From Cyrtodaria siliqua (taxonomy: Eukaryota > Mollusca > Bivalvia > Adapedonta > Hiatellidae), in assembly GCA_037043455.1 (NCBI GenBank), contig JAWPHD010001146.1, positions 1 to 64,000 on the forward strand: a DNA stretch of 64,000 nt, given 5' to 3'. A program made the translations under genes and the position numbers. Below, one piece after another: positions 44,525-57,905 of this stretch (position 1 is the stretch's first letter; the number at the start of each line of letters is the position of its first letter). A model generated the notes under the pieces. That model was not told the origin of the DNA. It was given only the letters and a program-made list of their open reading frames with translations, and made no database searches.

Positions 44525-47500
44525 TTGTAAAAATATATAAATAGTTAAACTATAAGGTGCAAATATAAATCGTTAAATTATAAGGTACACATATAAATAG
44601 TTAAACTGTAAAATGCACACATAAGTCGATAAACTGAAAGGAGCACATATAAATAGTTAAACTATAAGATGCAAATACAAATTGTTAAATTATAAGGTAC
44701 ACATATAAATAGTTAAACTGCAAAAATGCACATATAAATCGTCAAACTGTAAGATGCACATATAAATAGTTAAACTATAAGATGCACATGTGAATCGTTA
44801 ATTCATAAGGTACGCATATGAATAGTTAAACTGAAAGGAGCACATATAAATAAATTACTATAATATGCACATATAAATCATTACACTGTAAGATGCACAT
44901 ATAAATAGTTAAAGTCTAAGATGCACATATAATTCGTTAAACTATAAGACGCACAAACAACAGGTTAAACTACAAGATGCACTTATAAATCGTTAAATTA
45001 TACGGTACAAATATGAATAGTTAAACTGTAAGATGCACAGATAAATATTTAAACTGAAATAAGCACATATAAATAAATAACTATAAGATGCACATATAAA
45101 TTATTAAACTATAAGATGCAAATATAGATCGTTAAATTATAAGGTACACATGTAAATAGTTAAACTGAAAGATGCACATATTAACAGATAAAATATAAGA
45201 TGCACAGATAAATCTTAAATCATAACGTACACATATGAATTGTTAAACTCTAAGATGCACACATAAATAGTTAAACTGAACGGTACACATATAAATCGAT
45301 ATACTCTAAGGTACATATATAAATAATTAAACTGTAACTTGCACACATATATAGTTAAACTGAAAGGTGCACATATAAATCGTTCAATTGTAAGGTGCAC
45401 ATATCAATCGTTAAATTGTAAGGTACACATATAAATAGTTAAACTGAAAAGAGCACATTAACTAAATAACTATAAGATGCACATATAAATCATTAGTCGG
45501 ATACACATATAATAGTTAAACTATAAGATGCACAGATAAATCGTTAACTTATGAGGTACACTTATGAATAGTTAAACTGTACGATGCACACATAAATAAT
45601 TAAACTGAAAGGAGCACATATAAATCATTAAACCGTGAGGTACACATATAAATAGTTGAACTATAATATGCACAGATAAATCGTTAAACTATAAGGTATA
45701 CATATGAATAGTTAACTGTACGATGCACACATAAATAGTTTAACATTAATGTGCACATATAAATCGTTGAATAGTAAGGTGCACATATATATAGTTAAAC
45801 TGTAAGGTTCACATATAAGACGTTAACCTGTAATGTGCACATGTATATCGTTAAACAGTAAAGTGCACATATATATAGTTAAACTGTAAGATGCACATAT
45901 AAATAGTTAAACTGAAAGATGCACACATAAATCGTTCAACTGTAAGGTGCATATATAAATAGTTAAACGATAAGGCACATATACATAATTGCAGTCAACG
46001 GTACATATATGAATAGTTAAACTGTGAGATGCACACATAAATAGTTCAACTGAAATATGCCCATATAAATAGTTAAAGTCTGAGGTGCACATATAAATCG
46101 TTAAACTGTAAGGTGCACATATAAATAGTTAAACTATAAGATGCACATATAAATCGTTAAATTGTAAGGTACACATATGAATAGTAAACTGTAAGATTCA
46201 TACATAAATAGTTAAACTGAAAGGTGCACATATAAGTCGTTTAACTGTAAGGTGCACATATAAATAGTTAAACTATAAGATGCACCTATTAATCGTTAAA
46301 TTATAAGGTACATATATGAATAGTTAAACTATAAGATGAACATATATATAATTAAACTCTAAGGTGCTTATACAAATCGTTAAATCATAAGATGCACATA
46401 TAAATCTTAAAATTATAAGGTACGCATATGAATAGTTAACCTGTAAGGTGCACACATAAATAGTTAAACTGAAACATATAAGTCATTAAATTTCAAAGTG
46501 TAAATATAAATGCATATATAAAAATTGTTGAATTATAACATGCACATATTATCCGTTTGAACTGCAGGGTGCACATATAAATCGTTAACTGTAAGGTGCA
46601 AACATCAATAGCTAAACTGTAAGGTGCACATATAACTCGTTAAAATTTAAGGTGCACATATAAATCGTTAAACTGTAAGGTTCACATATAAATAGTTAAA
46701 CTGTAATGTGCACACATACATATTTAAACTGTAAGGTGCTTATATAAATAGTTAACCTGTAATGTGCAGGTGTAAATCGTTGATCTGTACGGTGCACTTA
46801 TAAATAGTTTAACTGTAAAGTGGTCATATAAATATTTAACTCAACGGTGCTCATAAAAATCGTGTACATTTAAGGTGAAGATATAAATAGTAAACTGTAA
46901 TATGCACATGTAAATCGTTAAACAGTAAGGTACACATACAAATAGGTAGACTGTAAGGTGCAAATATAAGTAGTTAAACTATAAGGTGCACATATAAATA
47001 GTTTTACTCTAAGGCGCACATATAAATCGTTAATCTGTAAGGTGCGCATATAAGTCGTTTAACTGTAAGGTGTACATATAAATCGTTAAACTGTAGGATG
47101 CACATATAAATAGTTCAACTTTAAGGTATACATATAAGTCGTTAGACTGTAAGATGCCCATATAAATCGTAAAACTGTATAATGCACATATAAATAATTA
47201 ACCTTTAAGGTGTACATATACGTCATTTAACTGTAAGGTGCACATATAAATAGTTAAACTACGAGACGTTGATTTAAATCGTTAAACCGTAAAGTGCAAA
47301 TATAAATTGTTAAACTGTAAGGTGCACATATCAACAGTTAGTCTGTATGATGCACATTTACATCGTTAAACTGTAAGGTGTCCATATAAATTGTTAAACA
47401 GTTAAGTTAAACAATAAATAGTTAAAGTGTAAGGTGCACATATGAATAGTTAAACTATAAGGTGCGAATATAAATCGTTAAACTGTAAGATGCACATATA
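44525..47500. repeat. 28-bp satellite array, longest block
   Basis: About 105 units. Many have AAGATGCAC or AAGGTACAC variants that differ from arrays near genes 1-3, so the array has local subfamilies. Confidence 0.95.
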
Positions 47501-49041
47501 TGTCACAGGATGACCCTAGTGGTTGGGGCTAACTCAGGAAAGAATCAATGACCGTGAATACATAAGATAAGTTTAATGCAACTTTTAAAATATGATAAAT
47601 ATATATACATTTATCTAAAAAAACAAGCGTATACACAGATGAAATATGAAAAGAATGTTCTCATGAACGTTTAAGACGTTCTTAGTATTGTAACAAATAC
47701 TGAATGTGTCGACTGATTATATACTACACTAAAGTGTTGTTAAAGTTATAACAATGTTGCTCTATGATCTAGCGCGATAACTGTGATGCGCGAGAGCTCA
47801 TGAAGATGATGATGCGCGAATCCAATGGGTGATTGTCATCAAATGCCTTCTATAAGGTTGATGACGCGATATGTATGATGATTAACCTCCACTGAGGTTG
47901 TGGATGATGTTCCTCCAGTGAGGACTGATAACGGGCCCATCTTGTGTCCCGGGGGTTGTCGCTACTAGAACCTGGCCATGTTGCGCAGGTACGGGGACCG
48001 TCTCCACCGCTTGTAAACGTTATATGTCGAAGCTTAGCTCCACTCCGGAAGGCTTATATCCCCACCTGGATGGCTTATATCCTGGATGGCTTATATCAAA
48101 CACTGGATGGCTTAGGTTTTAATTATACATACGATTTAGATGTCGGTTGATAAACATAACCATCTTGCATAATTTTCATTACCCAAACAAATCATTATTT
48201 AATAAATATATGTAAGCTGTACTAATGATGAGTAGCAATGTATACATATTCTACAACGCCATGTATACGCCATGTACGTCGCTGTTAATCAATGCCCCTA
48301 ATACAACGCTATGTTTACGCCTCGAACATTTATCCTAGTCGCTCATCTCATTGTTAACTAATGCACCTAATATCCACTTAACAATCCAATCGTGTATTAC
48401 AATCACTGAGTTATACGCCAACGTTAACTAAAGTACCCATTATACAACGTTCTCAAATTAATATTGTTTTACAATTAATGATCAAGTACAATAATTACAT
48501 CAAGTTAATGTTTGAGAAACATCAAAGCTAACCGGATGTCGTACCCGCCAAACAAGATGGCGCCGCCCACTGAATACAAATGTACGATAAAAGTTAATAA
48601 AATAAATACTGACCTCATATTGCCTGTGAATTTCGCCGTCCAACTCCTGCTCCAAACAAAACAACTATCAAGCAATCCCGACCAGAACTAGAAGACAATG
48701 GATTTTATAGCAAACGTTACGCCCAAACCATTATTTCCCCGTTCAGTCCGTGACATACGCGGCTAAATTCGCAGTATTAAAATCTACACGAAAGGACCCT
48801 TACACAATTTTGCCTTTCAAGGGGGATATAACTATACGTTTACATGCAATAGCACAAACCTAAACTTAATAAACGGCCCTTATTAACGGCCACTTAAAAT
48901 GTGCATGGTTTTCCGTGTTACCTGAATATATCATGAACATTGTGAATTTGGTTCAACTAAACAATGAATTAGGGTGTAACTAACATGTGCTAACAAGAGC
49001 TATGTACCACCAATACGCTCTACCCGTGACATTTTGTGACA
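47501..49041 (-). mobile_element. 1.54-kb LTR-like element inserted in satellite
   Basis: Ends are TGTCACAGGATG and TTTTGTGACA (terminal TGTCACA/TGTGACA). A second, inverted and end-truncated copy lies at 62396-63850. In the minus orientation it has a TATATAA box and an ATTAAA signal near the far end, consistent with a solo LTR. No protein-coding capacity was recognised and no clear target duplication was seen, so a large non-autonomous DNA element remains possible. Confidence 0.55.
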
Positions 49042-50055
49042 TCTAACCTGTAAGGTGCCTATATAAATCGTTAAACTGTAAGGTTTACATATAAATCGTT
49101 CAACTGTTAGGTTGCCATATACATAGTTAAACTGTAAGGTGCAAATATAAATCATTAAACTCTAAGGTGCACATATATATCGTTAAACACTAAGGTGCAC
49201 ATATCAATCGTTAAACTGTTTGATGCACATATAAATCGTTAAACTGTAAGGTGAGCATATAAATCGTTAAACTGTATGATGCACATATAAATTGTTAAAC
49301 TGTAAGGTGCACATATAAATCGTTTAACTGTAAGGTGCACATATAAATCATTAAATTGTAAGGTGCCCATACACATAGTTAAACTGTAAGGTGCAAATAT
49401 AAATCGTTAAACTGTAAGGTTTACATATAAATCGTTAAATTGTATGATGCACATATAAATCGTTAAACTGTATGATGTACATATAAATCGTTAAACTGTA
49501 AGTTGCGCATAAATCGTTAAACTGTAAGGTGTACATATAAATCGTTTAACTGTAAGGTGCACATATAAATCATTAAATTGTAAGGTGCCCATACACATAG
49601 TTAAACTGTAAGTTGCAAATATAAATCGTTAAACTGTAAGGTTTACATATGTTTCGTTAAATTGTATGATGCACATATAAATCGTTAACTGTATGATGTA
49701 CATATAAATCGTTAAACTGTAAGGTGCGCATATAAATCGTTAAACTGTAAGTTGTATATATAAATCGTTGAACTGTATGATGCACATATAAATCGTTAAA
49801 CTGTAAGGTGCACATATAAATCGTTAAACTGTAAGGTGTATATATAAATCGTTGAACTGTAAGGTGCACATATAAATCGATAAACTGTAAGGTGCACATA
49901 TAAATAGTTAAACTGTAAGGAACGCATCTAAATCGTTAAACTGTAAGGTGTTCATATTTATAGTTAAACTCTAAGGTGCACATATGAATAGTTAAACTGT
50001 AAGGTGCTCATATACATCGTTAATCTGTAAGGTGCACATATAAATAGTTAAAGCA
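49042..50055. repeat. 28-bp satellite array
   Basis: About 36 units, more homogeneous than the other arrays (ATATAAATCGTTAAACTGTA repeated). The minus-strand ORF at 49657-49899 is purely repeat. Confidence 0.95.
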
Positions 50056-50094
50056 CACACAAACTTCAAATGTGAAATAGTATAACCATGCTGA

Positions 50095-50555
50095 TGATAC
50101 GAGTAACTGATTAGTGACGGAGTAACTGCTTAGTGACGGAGTAACAGATTAGCGGCGGAGAAACTGATTATTGACGGAGTAACTGATTAGCTGCGGAGTA
50201 ACTGATTAGTGACGGAGTAACTGATTAGTGACGGAGTAACAGATTAGCGACAGAGTAAGAGATTAGCGGCGGAGTAACTGATTAGTGACGGAGTAACAGA
50301 TTAGCGACAGAGTAAGAGATTAGCGGCGGAGTAACTAATTAGTGACGGAGTAACTGATTAGCGGCGGAGTAACTGATTATTGACGGACAGATTAGCGACG
50401 GAGAAACTGATTATTAATGGAGTAACAGATTAGTGACGGAGTAACTGATTAGTGACGCAGTAACTGATTAGCGGCGGAGTAACTGATTAATGACGGACAG
50501 ATTAGCGACGGAGTAACAGATTAGCAACAGAGTAACAGATTAGCGTTGGAAGAAC
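50095..50555. repeat. 19-bp minisatellite
   Basis: About 24 units of GTAACTGATTAGTGACGGA with GCGGCGGA and GCGACAGA variants, directly beyond the 28-bp satellite. Confidence 0.95.
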
Positions 50556-51244
50556 AAGGCAACATAACCCAACACGTCTGATTTGACTAATGTCAATATT
50601 CGGTATTGTTGATAAAAAATGAACTGTAATATCTGTAAAATTGTGTCAATAATTGTGTTTAATTTTAAGAAAAATTATTTCATATTATATTCTGAAAAGA
50701 GGAAATAAACCTTTCCATTTCGCCAAGTTTCGCCCAGCATTTCCATTTGCACTGAAAATCAACAAACCGAATTCAACAAGATTTCCATTGGATTCATTCT
50801 GTTGTTTCCGTTAAGAAAATAATAATGTCCTCAGTTCTGCAAATATGACATGCTAACATTGTTTCTCATTTATGAATTACATGATTAATTGCTTTTTTCT
50901 TCAAATCAACAAAATAATGACAAGGAATTATTAGCCAATAATACCAATAATACCCAATGTTTACATTGAAAATAGAAGGGAGATCGGGCATGGTGCTTTA
51001 TACGTTGTGTGAGAATAGTTAGTGAACACTCTATACCTGGACTCACAAATGTTAGTGAAGACAAAACTCTATTACTTTACGTGGTACCGCCTTAATTCCA
51101 TTACGCGATGGGAAAGCTTATATTAGCAGAATTTTATAACGGATATATCAACAATAAAATTTAAAAAATGCAATAACCTGTTTAAAATTACCTATCAAAT
51201 GTTTTAATTTTACAAAATGCAGACTGTTTAAAGAAATATAAAAA

Positions 51245-51372
51245 GATCGGACAGGGAAAGTAGCATTCAAGGAGGACAGTCAACCCAAAACACAGAAACA
51301 GACATGCAAACAGACAAACAAGAAGGCAAAGTAATAATTAAAGTAATCGACATCACAAACACAAAAAGCCAA
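51245..51372 (-). mobile_element. Fragment of Penelope-like terminal block
   Basis: AAAGATCGGACAGGGAAAG, then GACATCACAAACACAAAA, matches 8805-8940. Confidence 0.7.
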
Positions 51373-51584
51373 AATTAAGGTTTTATTTCATACCCCCAGC
51401 CAACCCGTTTTCGCGTCCCGTAGAATAGGTTGGATGGGGTTTGAAAACTAATACTCGAACCACGTAATGTTTCCATGGCAGCAGTTATGACATAAAATGT
51501 GAAGTACTTTTATTATTTGAAAGCATATTGTTAGTCAAATGCATGAACATTTGAAATCGCCGAACATGGCAAAACAATGATATA

Positions 51585-52010
51585 TATATATTGAAAAGCA
51601 TCGGTTTGATTTTAGACTGTCATGAACAGTAGTGAAAAATTCTAGTTTGAGTTCACGCCCCTCTATCCCTGTATTGAGCAGATCTCTATTATTAAAATGT
51701 CAATAGTACGAAACCTTTAGCCATCCCTGAGATGGTATGCACATGCCGGTGATTATGAAACACTCAGCGATTGTTCCATTTCTAAACAAAATGGCTTTCC
51801 CGAAACGAGTAAGCAATTGGCGAAATAAAAAAATAAATAATTTAGTATTATAGAATTAAGAAGTCTGCGTATCACAAACAAAACACACAGTAAAAACTAA
51901 ATTAAAATGTATATAACGCTGTATTAGTGGAACCACCTATTCGAAATTAAAGTATTGGACAATTTACCACTGTATACACATATCGGGCTCATCGATCTCC
52001 AATTCATTTT
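51585..52010 (-). mobile_element. Old, diverged copy of the 520-bp element
   Basis: Retains the order CATCGGTTTGAT, CATGAACAGTAGTG, TTCACGCCCCTCTA, CCATCCCTGAGATGG and ATATCGGGCTCATCGATCTCC, but with many substitutions, so it predates the copies at 12.7-15.2 kb. Confidence 0.65.
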
Positions 52011-52785
52011 TACTCCACGAGATAAAACCACGCAGAACGAAGCAAAAATATTATTTTTTTCAATTGCTCACTTCTCTTTCCCTAATTTTCTGGATAAAAC
52101 AGGAAATGATTAATGGTATGTATGGATAGTTATATAGACCGCCACCGATAGTCCAACCAACGAATTAGTTGAAACATTTAGTCAAGAAGTTATCTTCATT
52201 TGTCTTAAAAATAATTTGTTCGGTCTAAAAACATTATCTCGATGAAAAATCCTAGATACAATAATTTCTGCAGGTACCTTACCCAAAAAATGATAATAAC
52301 TTGGCAACTTTGAAAATTGGATTATTTTGTTCTGAATAAAGTGTTCATATAAAAATCAAACATTATTTATTTAAAACTCCGTTTAAGCGTTCAAAAACCG
52401 GCCTATGGAAATACCAGCATTAACAGTGGGTACTTTTTGTTTGTTCTGTATATAAATTCCTCACCCCAAAACAAACTGCAGTTATTATAAAGTGTGTTGC
52501 ATCTTGTTGGTCTAATCCTACCATACACAATTTATGAGGTACCACCCTAAAATGGTAACCCAAAGAAATCCAACAAATGATCATAGTACAGTGGTTTTGA
52601 CAAAATGTGCATATTTTTATAACTAGCATGCATAATTGAGATTTTAATGGTATGCATTCGAGGTCGATAACGGAGACTCGTGCATTTTGCTATTTGTTAA
52701 TTGGTTTACTAATTTTTATGAAATTACAAATATCCACAAATTTAATGCTCACTGTTAAACGTCAATTTAACGGAATAACATACTT

Positions 52786-52934
52786 ATATGTTAGTGTATT
52801 ACCTATAGCTAGTATATCGTCCACCCAGACTATCGGACAAGAGTTCCGTCGCCCGAGGCACAATATAACCGGAAGTATCCCTTGTTTGGATGTAACGTTT
52901 CTGGTATATAAGCCGCGGTTGTCAGGTATGGCGT
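52786..52934 (+). promoter_or_regulatory. Promoter of gene copy 4 (TATA box 52905-52912)
   Basis: Keeps CCGGAAGT, GGATGTAAC, TATATAAG (52905-52912) and TTACTTCTC in the same order and spacing as copies 1-3, while sequence further upstream is unrelated. Untranslated exon 1 is about 52935-52969. Confidence 0.72.
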
Positions 52935-53050
52935 TACTTCTCATCCTAGAACGTCAAAACACACACACAGTAAGTAGACAGAAACAATATATAAAATAGT
53001 GAATTAAAATTAAATGGATTTAAAACAAGCACAGTCATTTTTATTGTAAA

Positions 53051-53291
53051 TGTATAAATGTTTGTATATTGATGTTTGAAAGTTAAAAGTCCTCGATTTA
53101 CTGTTTAATTCAATTTAACAATTTTAAAATGGTTCGGATTTACATTGATTGTTTGAATATCGTGCTGGACATGTATACATTTTTGTATATTGATGTTTGA
53201 AAGTTAAAAGTCCTCGATTTACTGTTTAATTCAATTTAACAATTTTAAAATGGTTCGGAATTACATTGATTGTTTGAATATTGTGTTGGAC
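53051..53291. repeat. Two tandem copies of about 120 bp in intron 1 of copy 4
   Basis: 53051-53171 and 53172-53291 share TTTGTATATTGATG through ATTGATTGTTTGAATAT almost exactly. Confidence 0.9.
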
Positions 53292-53461
53292 GTGGATATA
53301 TTTCATAGAAGTATTAATTGATTTTGCAGGTGGAACCATAAACATATAATATATTGAAGGAATGTGTAAATTTGAAGTACGGATAAACTAAACCATTTAG
53401 ATTTATTATTTACAATTATTTCTGTCCTAATATATTTATTTGTTTACAGAATCAATCAACC

Positions 53462-56400
53462 ATGAAGACCTTCGTCGTTGCCGCTGTCGCTATTGCCTGC
53501 GTGATCGCCATGGCTATGGCCAACTATGCCCCATATGGGTACGGAGGGTACGGTGGTGTACAGTCCGGGGGTGGACTCGGTGGTGGACTCGGCGGTGGCT
53601 GTAAGTAGAATATGAATATATACCTTGAGCAGTTTGGCGGCTATAGAATGTGTACAAGGTCATGTGTGTTTCATATAACAAGTTATAGTAATACGCTGTA
53701 GACACAATTAACATGTCGTCAGTTGTCAATCATTTATCCATTTCAACCAGTCAAACCAGAATGATACCTCCGACAAACAACAGCACGTGTATAAAGCACG
53801 TGCAGCTATGTTATATAAACTATTGTCAATATACTCCGACATCAACAATAGGGCGGAGATATCTAAGTACTGGCGACATGTCAATTACTCGCCTCTCTGT
53901 GATAATATGTCACAAAGTTGTTTTCTTATTATTACTAATAAAACGTAGCAATAATGTTTCATTTCGCCATGTTGACTCTGGTTAAAACTAAAAATACTTT
54001 CCAGAATACGCAAGACGAACACTGCAAGGTTGTTAAGGTCAAATTCGGCTTTGTTTTGTTTTTATCAGGTTTATTGCCAAACATTCAATTTTTTATAAAA
54101 CAGTGTTTGTGACGCGTTTAAGCAAGTAATATCGTGACTGTGTATTATTGATTTTAATATAATGATAAAATGATAGGATACGAGGCTTTTAGTTTCCTCT
54201 TAGTATGTCGCCGGAAGTTGAAAACTATTTCATCCACGAGTTTTTAAACCATGTTCGGCGGAATACTAAATTACGATTGTTCATGTCAAATTACATATTT
54301 TAATTAGTAAGCTGGTGGTATTAGTGTTTATCAAATAACGTTATTTAATTTATTTTATTACATGTGTAATAACATCGGAAGATGTCATAACATGTTCAAC
54401 GGTGATATACAAAGTGCCCGAGCTTATTGTTTAATCGACAGTATCGTTAAGTGCACGTGAACATGTCTTAATTTAGGTAAACATAAACAAAAGATGTCAC
54501 GTGATAGGAGGCCCCAGATTGTAAATATGAAATGGGAATATCGCAGTTTAATGAATAAATCAACAAACATACTTAAATGTAATACTATGCTTGTTTCATA
54601 TAAATACATTATAATGAAATGCCGAACACTCTTTATTATACTGGTTATGGCTTGTAAAATTAAAACAATATTCCATTCGTTTCATTTTCAATGCGTTTCA
54701 TATCTGTTCACTTCATTTTGCTCCATTCTTCATAGAGGATACTTTTTTTCGGATGATGTCATAACATGTTCAGCGATAATATACACGGTGCCCGAGTTTA
54801 TTGTTTAAACGAGAGTATCGTTCACTGCACATGAACATGTCCTAATTTAGGTAAAGTAAATAAACAGGTGAGGTCACATGATAGGAGGCCCCAGACTATA
54901 TACGTGAAATGGGAATATCGCAGTTTGATGAATAAATCAAACAACATAACGTTCTATTTTAAACAATAATCTTACATGTATGTATGTTTCATATAAATAA
55001 ATAATGAAATGTTGAACACTCTTTATTCTATTGGATATGACTCGTAAAATTACGTATTCAATTCGTTTCATATTTGTTCTCTTCATTTTGCTCCATTCTT
55101 TATAGAGGATACTTTTCACATCGCTAATTGCTTCTCATGAACAATATATTCATAAACATTCTATTAAAGCGAGTAATTCCGTTAATTATCCATGACCGGT
55201 CCTGCTTGCATGTCGTTGCCTTTCTTGGTTTGCCACATGCTCTTATTTTCTTAAACTTTTCGTTAGACTGTACTTATCAACTAGTAACGATCTGTACTTA
55301 TCAACTAGTAACGAACTGTACTTATCAACTAGTAATAAAACAACACTTAATACAATAAACTCATTAACCATTATGATTTTACTGTTAAGAGTCTCAATTT
55401 TTTGTCTCAATCAAAAACTCACCAATTTCTGTAATAGTTAAATACAATGGTGCTTTAAGTTATTAAGTTTAACAAATAGAAACACGGGATTCGTACTCTA
55501 CTATGTTAAGAAACACGAGTTTCGTACTCTACTATGTTAAGAAACACAGGATTCGTACTCTACTATGTTAAGAAACACGGGATTCGTACTCTACTATGTT
55601 AAGAAACACGAGTTTCGTACTCTACTATGTTAAGAAACACGGGATTCGTACTCTACTATGTTAAGAAACACGGGATTCGTACTCTACTATGTTAAAAATG
55701 AAATGGTAAACCCGACAAGATAAAACATTTTCAAGATAAACAAATCTTCATTATGTTTCGGATAAATATAACGCAAAACAATAGCTATAGCGCTACTTTG
55801 GCGACATAGAAATGCTCTCTTAAGAAACAAACGCCTGTAAAACAATTATGATTATGACACAGTTGTAAAGCTTGTATGTGAATACATGAAATGCCTAATT
55901 TCGAATAATTTCCTATTTTACATTTTTCATTTTAGTGTTGGGCCTTCTCGCCTTGCTGTTCTTGTTGCCCCTGCTGTTCGGCGGAAGCTTGGGCGGCTTG
56001 GGTGGCGGATCCACAGGTACCGGATCAACCACCATCATCTACGGAAACTTCTCCGCCCCGTAAGTATATAGTTCATCTGAATGAAAATTGTATGTTTCAT
56101 ATTTAATAGTTTATTTAAGTCTCATCAAAGAACAATATTATTTACAATACAATAATACATAAATTATGACTGTGCCATTATTTTTAGAATTACGGAAGAC
56201 TATACAATACAATATACATATGAATGCTTTTTACTGTTAACGGTCTATTTGACACCTATAACAAATGCTATGACTTGTTTTTAATTGAAACAAATGCTCG
56301 TTATCCCGATCGTTGAATTATTATCAGCTTATAATGACAACATAGTTAGCATAATTATATTTAAGTTATTTCATTGAATGAAACCTCGTAACCCCGTTTT

Positions 56401-57905
56401 GAACACGTGTACACATCCATGATGAAACCTCGTAACCCCTTTTTGAACACGTGTACTCATTCATGATGAAACCTCGTAACCTCGTTTTGAACACGTGTAC
56501 ACATCCATGATGAAACATCGTAACCTCGTTTTGAACACGTGTACACATCCATGATGAAACCTCGTAACATCGTTTTGAATACGTGTACACATCCATGAAC
56601 TGTTCATGGAGGAACTATTTTTTGTGTTGTTTTTAAATTGAGGGGTTTGATTTATTAGTGTTATCTTTGTTTGATGGAGAGTACAATTTTTGTTTGTATG
56701 TTTTGTTAACGCCATTTTCAAAACATGTAAGAGTATATATGACGGTCGATTTTGTTTATGGTGACGGAAGACCACTCACTTTTCCTGGGTAGAACCAGTA
56801 CTGTACACCTCCTGCAATCAGTAAGAATCGAAACTTCCTCACTTACAAGTCGAGCTCCCAGTGCCACATTTAACACGAAGCCCATCGGAGTTTACTTTAT
56901 GTAATCTTAAATTATTTAAAAGATTCAGGTTGCTTAAAGATGGTAAAATCTGACAAATGACAAATGAAAACAAAATGGCTATCACCTAATGACGGAAAAG
57001 TGTTTTTTTCTAAGCCTGCAAAACAGATTCTTTATTACCGATGCAATAAAGAAAAGTAATTGTGTGGAAAGGAAGCTTCATACACTTTCAGTCGTATATG
57101 CCTTTTACAAACCAGAACATTATTATTCAAATTATTAATAAAAATGTAACGTACACCACCGTTCGTTTTGTTTGTAGAGTCGATACGCATTAAACGCTGG
57201 ATAAACCAACAATCGAAACAGGAAGACACGACAACCACTATCAACGTCGTTTCTTAACCATATTATATAATAACCTTTATCCTATTCAATACCCGAATAT
57301 ACTAATACAATACCCGAATATACTAATACAATACCCGAATATACTAATACAATACCCGAATATACTAATACCCGAATATACTAATACCCGAATATACTAA
57401 TACAATACCCGAATATACTAATACAATACCCGAATATACTAATACCCGAATATACTAATACCCGAATATACTAATACAATACCCGAATATACTAATACAA
57501 TACCCGAATATACTTATACCCGAATATACTAATACCCGAATATACTAATACAATACCCGAATATACTAATACAATACCCGAATATACTAATACCCGAATA
57601 TACTAATACAATACCCGAATATACTAATACAATACCCGAATATACTAATACCCGAATATACTAATACCCGAATATACTAATACCCGAATATACTAATACA
57701 ATACCCGAATATACTAATACAATACCCGAATATACTTATACCCGAATATACTAATACCCGAATATACTAATACCCGAATATACTAATACAATACCCGAAT
57801 ATACTTATACCCGAATATACTAATACCCGAATATACTAATGCAAGTACATAACAAAGCATGAGTTCATAACCGTTTTATTTATTTTCAGGACTGGTGGCA
57901 AGTAA
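53462..57905 (+). CDS. Small secreted Gly/Leu-rich protein, gene copy 4 (spliced, most diverged)
   Basis: Coding exons are 53462-53600, 55936-56059 and 57890-57905. Introns are 52970-53449 (5' UTR), 53601-55935 and 56060-57889. The product has 92 residues and differs from the other three copies only by Val for Ala at residue 5, within the signal peptide. Several synonymous changes are present (for example TAT for TAC in the PYGYGG part and CCG for CCA at residue 88). Introns 2 and 3 share almost nothing with copies 1-3 and hold their own tandem repeats; the GATATC minisatellite and the CTCF-like site are absent. Exon boundaries, phases and donors are the same. A constant mature peptide with replaced introns points to strong purifying selection or exon-limited gene conversion. 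Function is unknown. Confidence 0.87.
54376..55120. repeat. Tandem duplication of about 374 bp in intron 2 of copy 4
   Basis: 54376-54749 and 54750-55120 share ATGTCATAACATGTTCA, GTGCCCGAG.TTATTGTTTAA and ATAGGAGGCCCCAGA. The ORF at 54494-54808 spans the join and is not conserved. Confidence 0.9.
55262..55336. repeat. 25-bp tandem repeat, three units, intron 2 of copy 4
   Basis: Three units of CTGTACTTATCAACTAGTAA plus CGA/CGATC. Confidence 0.9.
55480..55696. repeat. 31-bp minisatellite, seven units, intron 2 of copy 4
   Basis: Units of AAACACGGGATTCGTACTCT plus ACTATGTTAAG, nearly identical, so recently expanded. Confidence 0.95.
56379..56598. repeat. 44-bp minisatellite, five units, intron 3 of copy 4
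   Basis: Units begin GAAACCTCGTAAC, continue CGTTTTGAACACGTGTACAC and end ATCCATGAT. Related single-copy sequence (ATGAAACCTAACACGTGACTTCG) lies in intron 3 of the other copies, so the repeat grew from a shared segment. The ORFs here are repeat artefacts. Confidence 0.93.
57285..57840. repeat. ACCCGAATATACTAAT microsatellite, intron 3 of copy 4
   Basis: About 30 units alternating between 16 bp (ACCCGAATATACTAAT) and 21 bp (the same plus ACAAT). The single-copy seed AATACCCCAATATGCGAATACTAGTAC occurs at this position in copies 1 and 2 (positions 8273-8298 and about 27160-27185). Confidence 0.95.

Larger units (their letters stand above)
50556..52785. other. Spacer with repeat fragments and no gene
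   Basis: AT-rich sequence without a credible gene. Two recognisable relics lie within it: 51245-51372 (Penelope-like terminal block) and 51585-52010 (520-bp element). The short ORFs at 52420-52629 and 52652-52999 have no support. Confidence 0.6.

Noticed and set aside
47944..48150. A 68-codon frame in the LTR-like element
   Set aside because: It is not kept in the second copy and includes a simple GGCTTATATCC-type repeat.
49657..49899. Minus-strand frames with MCTLQFNDLYVH-like repeats, also near 1868, 45215 and 45907
   Set aside because: These are translations of the 28-bp satellite, repeating every 28 residues by arithmetic.
50095..50200. CTGATGATACGAG near the start of the 19-bp repeat, as a ribozyme candidate
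   Set aside because: The required second conserved strand is missing. The match is a chance part of the repeat edge.
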